From assembly GCA_002083775.1 (NCBI GenBank), contig MTEI01000006.1, forward strand, positions 173,563 to 237,562: DNA of 64,000 nt, read 5' to 3'. How positions within the stretch are numbered: the stretch's first letter is position 1; the number at the start of each line of letters is the position of its first letter. This DNA comes from Rhodoferax ferrireducens. GTDB lineage: Bacteria; Pseudomonadota; Gammaproteobacteria; Burkholderiales; Burkholderiaceae_C. Shown in pieces: positions 19,530 through 26,161 of this stretch. Position numbers and translations under genes: made by a program. Below the pieces are notes generated by a model. It had not been told where the DNA came from. It saw only the letters and a program-made list of their open reading frames with translations, and did not search any database.

Positions 19530-20221
19530 CCGACTTCAACATCTACTGCGACGAAAGTCGCCATACCTCCGACCCCACGCAGCCGTTCATGGTGATTGGC
19601 GGCGTGCGCTGTCCGCGTGATCGCAAGCACGATCTGGTGGGGCAGATTCACCGCATGCAGGCCCGCCACAACGCACACGGAGAGCTGGGTTGGAAACGTG
19701 TATCGCCAAACAAGGCTGAGTTTTATGAAGAACTGCTAGGCCTGTTTGCCAGCACGCCAGATTTGTCTTTCCGCTGCATCGTGGCAGACCGCAACAAACT
19801 GGACCACGACAAATTCAATGGGGGTGATGCGGAGCTGGGTTTCTACAAGCTTTATTACCAGATGCTGGTGCACTGGCTGGAGAAGGGGCAGACGTATCAC
19901 ATCTACCTGGATTGGCAGCAAAACCAGACGCAGCACCGATTCCACGACCTTGCCAAGATTTTGACCAACAAGTTGCGTGACCATGCGGGCATTGCATGTC
20001 TGGAGCCGGTAACGTCATCCAACTTGCCCCTGATTGGACTCGCAGACGTGCTGATTGGCGCTGTTGGCTATGCGTGGAATGGCTTGGGGGCCAGCGGCGC
20101 AAAACTCAGGGTGGTGGACTTGTTGGCTGAAGCCGCCGGGCTGGGCACGCTGGCAAGGGGCACACCGCGCACGGCGCAGAAAGTGAACATTTTCTGCTTT
20201 GACGGGAGTGTGCGTGGTTGA
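19526..20221 (+). CDS. DUF3800-family protein
   Basis: A 231-residue protein beginning MTDFNIYCDESRHT. The YCDES start followed by FMVIGGV is the hallmark of DUF3800, a family with a predicted RNase H-like fold in which the leading Asp-Glu and a late Asp would bind metal. The late acidic position is present in LPLIGLADVLIGAVGY (usually LQLADLIAGA). Such proteins are common on mobile elements and in defence regions, but I know of no established function. It overlaps the membrane gene before it (ATGA) and the gene after it by 8 bases, so all three are likely made together. Confidence 0.8.
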   Translation: MTDFNIYCDESRHTSDPTQPFMVIGGVRCPRDRKHDLVGQIHRMQARHNAHGELGWKRVSPNKAEFYEELLGLFASTPDLSFRCIVADRNKLDHDKFNGGDAELGFYKLYYQMLVHWLEKGQTYHIYLDWQQNQTQHRFHDLAKILTNKLRDHAGIACLEPVTSSNLPLIGLADVLIGAVGYAWNGLGASGAKLRVVDLLAEAAGLGTLARGTPRTAQKVNIFCFDGSVRG

Positions 20222-20708
20222 TCCGGGTTGGGCTTTGTGCATCTTGCCGATTGACGATGAAGTCAAGCTGCTGGCCGCATACCGTCAGATTTACATGGAT
20301 GAGTATGTCCGGGCGGAGGTACGCGACTGGGCTGGTCGCCGTGTTCGCTTTCACGGTCCATCTTTTGGGCATGCCTTTTCTGAGGCTACCAACTACCGTT
20401 TGTCCGCTGGCGTGCACGATATGCCCTTGTCTATGGCCCGGCTGCAGCGCATTCGGTGGATCAAGCTGGCGTTGGCGGGTGTCGGCGTACGGATTGATGT
20501 GCTGGCACAAACACGTCAAGACAGTCGGGGCCGCATGAAGCGCAGACGCAGCCTGATCGTGCTGGAAAACCGCTATGTGGTGGTGCTGGAACCCAGCGAA
20601 GATGCCGGGTTTGACTTTGTCTTTATCACGGCATTTCCTACCGATCAAAACTATCTTGACCGAATACGACGTGGTGCCAATGTGGTCGAACGCCGGGGCC
20701 AGAAATAA
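20214..20708 (+). CDS. Hypothetical protein, restriction-island cassette
   Basis: About 164 residues if the GTG at 20214 is used, which has GGGAG upstream and overlaps the DUF3800 stop; TTG 20199 and GTG 20208 are alternatives. I do not recognise the family. The C-terminal half is basic with alternating strands: RGRMKRRRSLIVLENRYVVV, then LDRIRRGANVVERR. That pattern, basic residues before a beta-hairpin and a C-terminal helix, recalls small RNase/toxin folds (RelE/BECR-like), but this is only an impression. No transmembrane segment is seen. It is the last intact gene of the overlapping set that starts with hsdR. Confidence 0.5.
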   Translation: MVDPGWALCILPIDDEVKLLAAYRQIYMDEYVRAEVRDWAGRRVRFHGPSFGHAFSEATNYRLSAGVHDMPLSMARLQRIRWIKLALAGVGVRIDVLAQTRQDSRGRMKRRRSLIVLENRYVVVLEPSEDAGFDFVFITAFPTDQNYLDRIRRGANVVERRGQK

Positions 20709-20734
20709 AAATGCCCCAGTCTTATGGCGACTGA

Positions 20735-21748
20735 GGCGATGCCACAACCCAAGGCCTTAGGCGAAGGATTGACGATATCGTAACCGAAAACGGATATCAG
20801 GACCGGATCAAGTTGTCCAACCCCGGCTCGCTGCTGGTGTCACGGGTGCAGTTGCTGCAGGGCGGCGTGAGCGAGTGCCGCAACAAGAGCCTGCAGATGA
20901 TGTTTCAGCTCATGGGCGGTGGCGACAAGGCCGGTTCGGGCATGGACAAGATTCGGGCGGGTTGGCGGGCGCAGCATTGGCGCTCGCCCCGGCTGGAAGA
21001 GTCTTTGCAGCCTGACCGCGTGAAGCTGGTGCTGCCCATGGTCAGTTTGATTCCCGATGAGGTGGACCAGGCGCTGCGCGTGCGCTTTGGCGACCGGTTT
21101 GCCAAGTTGGACAAAACAGCGGTGCAAGCGGTAGTAACAGCGCAGGTGGAAGGCAGCGTGACCAATGGGCGTATGCAAGAAATCACCGGCGAGCATTCCA
21201 AGGACATCACCTGCGTGCTGCAAAACCTGGTGCGCGACGGCCTGCTGACGCAGCAAAACCAGCGCCGCTGGGCCAGTTGCCGCGTGGCAGAGGACTCCCC
21301 CCAATCAGGCGATGACTCCCCTCATTTGGCGGCCGACTCCCCCCAAAGCTCCCCCCAATTGGCCGGGGACTCCCCCCAATTGCCGACGGACTCCCCCCAA
21401 TTCGATCGTCTGGCTGGGTTTTCGTCGGAGATCCAAGGCTTGTTGCCACTGTCAGAGCCCGCCCGCAAGAACAAGAAACTCCCGGTCGACCAACTCAAGG
21501 GCATCATTCAGCAGCTGTGCGAAGGCCGCTGGCTATCTACTTCTGAACTGGCGGCGCTGGTCGACCGCGATGCCGAAAAGTTGCAATCGCGCTTTTTGAC
21601 GGCGATGGTGAGGGAGGGCTCATTGGAATTGCGGTATCCCGACGTTCGCAATCGGCCTGATCAGGCGTATCGGACGGGTGGGAGTGAATCAATGGGGCAA
21701 AGTAACTCTGAGCCAGAAGCAAAAAACAATGAGAAACAAACGGTTTAA
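20735..21748 (+). pseudogene. 5'-truncated AlbA_2/RecG-like ATP-binding regulator
   Basis: An open frame from 20735 (after TGA at 20732) to 21748 with no credible start codon. It encodes the C-terminal part of the 'putative DNA-binding/ATP-dependent helicase RecG-like' family: IKLSNPGSLLVSRVQLLQGG then SECRNKSLQMMFQLMG. The N-terminal AlbA_2 domain and the first part of the ATP-binding domain are missing, so it is probably non-functional unless the TTG at 20813 is used to make a 311-residue fragment. A winged-helix-like part (about 90-150 residues after 20813) is followed by a DSPQ-rich repeat linker and a second helical domain. Confidence 0.65.
21291..21402 (+). repeat. GACTCCCCCCAA minisatellite encoding DSPQ units
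   Basis: Irregular tandem copies of GACTCCCC(C/T)CA(A/T), spaced by 6-18 bases, encode DSPQ/DSPH units in the truncated regulator. At least six units are seen. The same units recur in decayed form at 21848-21960. Confidence 0.75.
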
Positions 21749-21847
21749 CAAAGGCAGCATCTCCCGACCTAAAAAAACGTGTTTATTTTCAATGACTTAG
21801 GTTGTTTTGTGTTTGTTAATCGTTTTCTTAACAAAGCGTTACCGCTT

Positions 21848-22005
21848 AGCGGAGGATGCCCCCAATCCGGCGACGACTCCAAGCATTTGGCGGGCGACTC
21901 CCCCCAATAGCCGGATGACTCCCCTCATATGGCCGATAGCTCCCCTCAATAAATGCCGGAACTCCTGTCATTAGCAGAGCCGACCATATCAGGCGAATCG
22001 GATCG
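21848..22005 (+). pseudogene. Decayed second copy of the DSPQ linker region
   Basis: Read in one frame this stretch gives GGCPQSGDDSKHLAGDSPQ, a stop, PDDSPHMADSSPQ, a stop, then MPELLSLAEPTISGESD. It parallels EDSPQSGDDSPHLAADSPQ and GLLPLSEPARKN of the gene just upstream, but with stop codons and an indel at the start. It is therefore a remnant of a paralogous gene or a partial tandem duplication. Confidence 0.65.
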
Positions 22006-22023
22006 TTTCGAATTTACTATAAA

Positions 22024-22078
22024 TAAAGCAGCGCTTCGCGCTTATTTCACAAGGGCTAGAGGCTGATTTCATTGTCAA
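22024..22078. repeat. Short interspersed repeat, degenerate copy
   Basis: AGCGCTTATTTCACAAGGGC then TAGAGGCTGATTTCATTGTC resembles the family at 2966 and 32429, with one arm mutated. It lies in the AT-richer gap between decayed genes. Confidence 0.55.
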
Positions 22079-22134
22079 TATGCGGCCGCCATCCAGCGGG
22101 TAAACCAATTGAATAAGGCACTTGGCGCATACCT

Positions 22135-22185
22135 CGGCAACAGGTTCGAGCGTTTGATGTCGCAAATTGCGACATCAAGTTGGCC
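22135..22185 (+). pseudogene. Fragment of an ORF6N-domain gene with a 25-bp palindrome
   Basis: RFERLMSQIATSSW is readable here and matches FESLRSQFATSKRGG of the longer ORF6N remnant at 22250. The DNA at 22154-22178 is a perfect inverted repeat (TTGATGTCGCAA-A-TTGCGACATCAA). No start or longer frame is present, so this is a relic. Confidence 0.5.
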
Positions 22186-22219
22186 ACCAATAGGCTGTAC
22201 GTAAATACAGCTTATTGGT
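22186..22219. repeat. Strong hairpin (14-bp arms)
   Basis: ACCAATAGGCTGTA and TACAGCTTATTGGT pair with one mismatch around a 6-base loop (CGTAAA). There is no T-run. It lies 30 bases before the ORF6N pseudogene and could be an operator, RNA hairpin or element end; its function is unknown. Confidence 0.5.
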
Positions 22220-22249
22220 AACATCAAGCCCTGACTTTAGGGGTGTGGC

Positions 22250-22747
22250 ATGAATGAATCATTGGCGGTGCTGTCTCCGCAGGCGTTGGCTGGGCGCAGT
22301 TGTATGAGGTGGAAACCAAGCGCTTCAACGAGCAAATCAAACGCAATCTGACGCGCTTTCCAGCCGATTTCATGTTTCGGCTGACCGAGGAAGAGTTTGA
22401 AAGTTTGAGGTCGCAATTTGCGACCTCAAAGCGCGGCGGGCGCCGGTACTTGCCCCTTGCCTTCACCGAGCACGGTGCCATCATGGCCGCCATGTGTGCT
22501 CAACTCCGACCGGGCGGTGGAGATGAGCGTGTATGTGGTGCGCGCCTTTGTGTAGCTGCGTGCCGTTCTGCTGGACCACAAAGCACTGGCCGACAAGCTG
22601 GCCGCGTTGGAGCGCCGGGTGTCACACCATGACAACTCCTTGGCCGAGGTGATAGACGCCATTCGTGCCCTGATGACCCAGCCAAAACCTGCCAACCGGC
22701 CCATAGGGTTCACGGCGGATGTGACTGGAAAGCCTGCAAAAAGCTAG
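22250..22747 (+). pseudogene. ORF6N/KilA-N-type DNA-binding protein, frameshifted
   Basis: It starts MNESLAVLSPQALAG at 22250 in the manner of phage-type ORF6N antirepressors, then an internal deletion and frameshift move the frame to LYEVETKRFNEQIKRNLTRF and FMFRLTEEEFESLRSQFATS. A second frameshift near 22495 leads to LNSDRAVEMSVYVVRAFV, an in-frame TAG, and LRAVLLDHKALADKLAALER. The natural end is TAG at 22745. Several disabling lesions make it a clear pseudogene. Codons at 22404-22430 form a perfect 13-bp inverted repeat around one base. Confidence 0.8.
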
Positions 22748-22799
22748 TTTTTTGATAGCTCTTCGCCCTGTATATACAAGGGCTTGAGGCTGATTTATC
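22748..22799. repeat. Short interspersed repeat before the DUF296 gene
   Basis: GATAGCTCTTCGCCCTGTAT then ATACAAGGGCTTGAGGCTGA fills the space between the ORF6N pseudogene stop and the start codon at 22800. It belongs to the same family as 2966 and leaves no separate room for a ribosome site or promoter of the next gene. Confidence 0.6.
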
Positions 22800-23417
22800 A
22801 TGAAGACCATGAAGACCCGCCCCATCCGCCTGACCCCCGGTCAAGACCTACGAACTGCGCTGGAAGTCGCTGTGCAAAGCCAAAACTGCCGCGCCGCCTT
22901 TGTGCTCTCAGGTATCGGTAGCCTGTCCACGGCGGGTGTGCGGCTCGCCGGGGCGGCTAAGCCGGAGCGCCTGACGGGCGAGATGGAAATCCTCACGCTG
23001 GCTGGCACGGTGGCGTTTGATGGTGCCAAAAGCAGTTCGCACCTGCACATGGCCCTGAGCACCGCCACCGGCCAGGTCATCGGCGGGCATGTGGCGGCGG
23101 GTTGCATTGTGCGCACCACGGCAGAGGTGCTGTTGGCGCTGTTGCCAGAGTGGGAGTTTGCCCGCGAGCCGGACGCGGCCACGGGGTATGACGAGCTGGT
23201 GGTGCGGATGGGCGGTGATGCAATTCGTGTCAAACTGGCAGAGTTAAACCTGACCGAAACAAGTGTGACTGATGCCGTCGATTGGGCCAGAGCAACTCCA
23301 GGGGTCGCGCAAAAAATTGAAGATTACATGCCTTCGCGTGTGAAGGAATTTGACGAGGCTGAAGCAGAACTCGCGAGTCTGATGCAGATGCAGAAAATAT
23401 CGTCAGGCAAAAAGTAA
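22800..23417 (+). CDS. DUF296/PPC-domain protein with an unrelated C-terminal extension
   Basis: Of 205 residues, about 1-138 are a PPC/DUF296 domain: RPIRLTPGQDLRTALEVAVQ, FVLSGIGSLSTAGVRLAG, LAGTVAFDGAKSSSHLHMAL (the HLH motif) and GHVAAGCIVRTTAEVLL. Bacterial members are normally about 140 residues and end just after the ELVV strand. Here a helical tail follows (VKLAELNLTETSVTDAVDWA, then KIEDYMPSRVKEFDEAEAEL). Its codon use is visibly less GC-rich from about 23215, suggesting a fusion of two genes. The gene ends 12 bases before hsdM, so it is probably in the same transcript. The role is unknown. Confidence 0.72.
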   Translation: MKTMKTRPIRLTPGQDLRTALEVAVQSQNCRAAFVLSGIGSLSTAGVRLAGAAKPERLTGEMEILTLAGTVAFDGAKSSSHLHMALSTATGQVIGGHVAAGCIVRTTAEVLLALLPEWEFAREPDAATGYDELVVRMGGDAIRVKLAELNLTETSVTDAVDWARATPGVAQKIEDYMPSRVKEFDEAEAELASLMQMQKISSGKK

Positions 23418-23429
23418 CCAGGAAACCCT

Positions 23430-24947
23430 ATGAACTCAGCCACCATCGTCCAGAAACTCTGGAACTACTGCAACGTGCTGCGCGACGACGGCATGAGTTA
23501 CGGCGACTACGTGGAGCAGCTCACTTACCTGCTGTTCCTGAAAATGGCCGACGAGCGTAGCAAGCCGCCGTTCAACCTGTCCGGCGAGTCGCCCAGCCCG
23601 ATCCTCAAAGGCTTTGACTGGCCTTCACTGCTGGCCATAGACGGCGACGATCTGTTTGACCACTACCGCCACCTGCTGGAGCGGCTGGGTGCCGAGAAGG
23701 GCACCATTGGCCTGATCTTTGCCAAGGCCCTGAACAAGTTTCAAGACCCGGCCAAGCTACGCCGCCTGGTGGTGGACCTGATCGACTGCGAAAACTGGTC
23801 GGCCATGGGTGCCGACGTGAAAGGCGATGCCTACGAGGGTCTGCTGGAGAAAAACGCACAAGACACCAAGAGCGGCGCGGGCCAGTACTTCACGCCGCGC
23901 CCGCTGATCCAGGCCATGGTGGACTGCATTGCGCCCAAGCCCGGCGACACCATTTGCGACCCCGCCTGTGGCACCGGTGGTTTCTTGTTTGCCGCACACA
24001 ACCATGTGGCCGACCACAACCCGAACCTGACACGCGAGCAGAAAAAGCATCTGAAAGAAAACGCCTTGCGCGGCTGGGAGCTGGTGCAAAGCACCGCCCG
24101 CCTGGCCGCCATGAACATGATGCTGCACGGCATTGGCTCGGACAAATCGGTGCCCATCGTGGTGGCCGACGCGCTGGCCGCTGACCCCGGCGAGCGTTTT
24201 GACGTGGTGCTGGCCAACCCGCCCTTTGGCAAGAAAAGCAGCACCATGATCACCGGCGCTGAAGGCAAGGTCAGCACCGAAAAAGACGTGATCGAGCGTG
24301 ATGACTTCTGGGCCACCACCAGCAACAAGCAACTCAACTTTGTGCAGCACATCAAGACCTTGCTCAGGCAGCACGGCCGCGCGGCGGTGGTGCTGCCAGA
24401 CAACGTGTTGTTTGAAGGCGGCGCGGGCGAAACCATCCGCAAAAAGCTGCTGCACGAATGTGATGTGCACACGCTCCTTCGTCTGCCCACCGGCCTGTTT
24501 TACGCCCAAGGTGTCAAGGCCAATGTGGTGTTTTTTGAGCGCAAACCGGCGTCTGAGACGCCATGGACCCAAAAGCTGTGGATTTACGACTTGCGGACCA
24601 ATCAGCACTTCACCCTCAAGACCAACCCGCTCAAACGTGAACACCTGGACGAATTCGTCAAGCTGTACAACCCGGCGAACCGCCACGCCCGCCAGGCCAC
24701 CTGGAGCGCCGAGGCCAACGCTGTGGCTGGCTCCAGCCCGGATGGCCGCTGGCGCGCCTATGACTATGCCGAGCTGATGGCGCGGGACAAAGCCAGCCTG
24801 GACATCTTCTGGCTGAAAGATGATTCACTGGCCGACAGCGACAACCTGCCGCCGCCCGACGTGATTGCGCAGGAAATTGTGGACGACCTGGAGGCTGCGC
24901 TGGAGCAGTTCAGACTGATCGCGGGGGATCTACAGGCTTCATCGTAA
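23430..24947 (+). CDS. hsdM: Type I restriction-modification methylase subunit
   Basis: A 505-residue N6-adenine methyltransferase subunit. The N-terminal helical domain (MNSATIVQKLWNYCNVLRDD) is followed by the AdoMet-binding motif DPACGTGGFL and the catalytic NPPFG in VVLANPPFGKKS. QYFTPRPLIQAMVD is the conserved segment before motif I. With HsdS it methylates the recognition sequence and with HsdR completes the complex encoded at 14738-18990. It ends 5 bases from the convergent LacI-type gene. Separation from hsdS by several genes and pseudogenes suggests insertion or rearrangement within an original operon. Confidence 0.93.
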   Translation: MNSATIVQKLWNYCNVLRDDGMSYGDYVEQLTYLLFLKMADERSKPPFNLSGESPSPILKGFDWPSLLAIDGDDLFDHYRHLLERLGAEKGTIGLIFAKALNKFQDPAKLRRLVVDLIDCENWSAMGADVKGDAYEGLLEKNAQDTKSGAGQYFTPRPLIQAMVDCIAPKPGDTICDPACGTGGFLFAAHNHVADHNPNLTREQKKHLKENALRGWELVQSTARLAAMNMMLHGIGSDKSVPIVVADALAADPGERFDVVLANPPFGKKSSTMITGAEGKVSTEKDVIERDDFWATTSNKQLNFVQHIKTLLRQHGRAAVVLPDNVLFEGGAGETIRKKLLHECDVHTLLRLPTGLFYAQGVKANVVFFERKPASETPWTQKLWIYDLRTNQHFTLKTNPLKREHLDEFVKLYNPANRHARQATWSAEANAVAGSSPDGRWRAYDYAELMARDKASLDIFWLKDDSLADSDNLPPPDVIAQEIVDDLEAALEQFRLIAGDLQASS

Positions 24948-24952
24948 AAGGG

Positions 24953-25936
24953 TCAGCGCAACTGCGTCGACCCCCGCGCCAGCAGCTCACCGCGCAGCAC
25001 CACGCGGCGCACGGCGCGCTCGGGTTGGGCCACGCGCTCCAGCAGCAGGCGCAGTGCGGTCTGCCCGATCTCGTTGGTGGGCTGGCGTATGACGGTGATG
25101 TCAGGCGTGACCAGGCTGGTCCAGGGCAGATCGTCAAAACCGGCGATGGCGATGTCGCCCGGCACTTTGACGCCAGCCGCTTTGACTGCCTCGGCGATGC
25201 CCAACAGCACCAGGCCACTGCTGGCCGCCAGGGCGTCGGGCAACGGGTTGCGCTGCAGCAGCAGGCTTGCCACCTCGCGGGCGCGCTCGCTGCGCGGGGC
25301 AATGGGTTCGGCCTCGGGTGCCAGGTTAGCAGCGGCCATGGCCGCCAGGTAACCCTGATGCCGCTGCGGCCCGGTGGAGCCGACCGATCCATACAAAAAC
25401 ACAATGCGCTGACAGCCCTGGGTGATCAGGTGCTCGGTCAGGCGGTAACCGGCGTCAAAGTTATCCAGTACCACGGCGTCGGCGTCGGTGTCGCGCTCGC
25501 AGCGGTCCACCAGCACCAGCGGAAACGGGTAGTTGGCCGGGCGCAGGCTTTTCAGCAAGGCCAGCGTGGGTGACAGGATGACGCCGCTGACGTTTTCGTC
25601 GCGCATCATTTCCAGGTAAAAAGCCTCTTTGTCGGGGTCTTCGTCGGCATTGCACAGCAGCACCCGCATGCCGTTCTGGTAAGCCACATCTTCCACCGCA
25701 CGGCTGACCTCGGTAAAGAACGGGTTGCGAATATCCGACACGATCAAACCCAGCGTGTCGGTACGGCCTGAGCGCAGACGCCGCGCCGCCAGATCAGGCC
25801 GATAACCCAGCGCCTTGACCGCCACATTGACGCGCTCACGCAGTTCATCACTGATGCCGGGGTGCCCAGAGATCACCCGCGAGACCGAGGCGGTTGACAC
25901 CCCTGCACGTTTCGCCACATCCACGATTTTGACCAT
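24953..25936 (-). CDS. LacI-family regulator of the fructose operon
   Basis: A 327-residue repressor of the FruR/LacI type. The helix-turn-helix is at residues 1-24 (MVKIVDVAKRAGVSTASVSR) with the hinge (AARRLRSGRTDTLGLIVSD) at about 47-65, followed by a periplasmic-binding-protein-like effector domain. ATG 25936 is preceded by GGAGAAATA. It is divergent from fruB, and two LacI-type operators lie between them. By analogy it would be released by fructose 1-phosphate or fructose 1,6-bisphosphate; that is inference. Candidate name FruR; I leave the symbol empty because the family has many specificities. Confidence 0.85.
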   Translation of the reverse strand: MVKIVDVAKRAGVSTASVSRVISGHPGISDELRERVNVAVKALGYRPDLAARRLRSGRTDTLGLIVSDIRNPFFTEVSRAVEDVAYQNGMRVLLCNADEDPDKEAFYLEMMRDENVSGVILSPTLALLKSLRPANYPFPLVLVDRCERDTDADAVVLDNFDAGYRLTEHLITQGCQRIVFLYGSVGSTGPQRHQGYLAAMAAANLAPEAEPIAPRSERAREVASLLLQRNPLPDALAASSGLVLLGIAEAVKAAGVKVPGDIAIAGFDDLPWTSLVTPDITVIRQPTNEIGQTALRLLLERVAQPERAVRRVVLRGELLARGSTQLR

Positions 25937-25955
25937 TATTTCTCCAGATTCATCG

Positions 25956-25969
25956 TGTAATCGATTGCA
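25956..25969. promoter_or_regulatory. LacI-type operator next to the regulator gene
   Basis: TGTAATCGATTGCA is a near-perfect palindrome centred on CG, as LacI-family operators are. It lies 20 bases upstream of the regulator start codon, suggesting autoregulation. Confidence 0.65.
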
Positions 25970-26096
25970 ATTATTGTGCAACAGAACCAGCAATACCGTC
26001 TATAACAAGTCGTCTTTAAGTAAAAATAAAGGGTAAACCCTAGGTATTTTCCCGCAAAATACCGGCACAAGCCAGCAATTTTGCTCGACAATCAAA

Positions 26097-26112
26097 ATGT
26101 AAACGATTACAT
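26097..26112. promoter_or_regulatory. LacI-type operator upstream of fruB
   Basis: ATGTAAACGATTACAT has 7 of 8 symmetric positions around a CG centre and shares TGTAA(T/A)CGATT with the site at 25956. It lies 50 bases before the fruB start codon, fitting repression of the fructose operon. Confidence 0.7.
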
Positions 26113-26161
26113 TATTGATCACAGAACCCTGTTAGCGCCACTCACCAGCAAGGAGACACAG

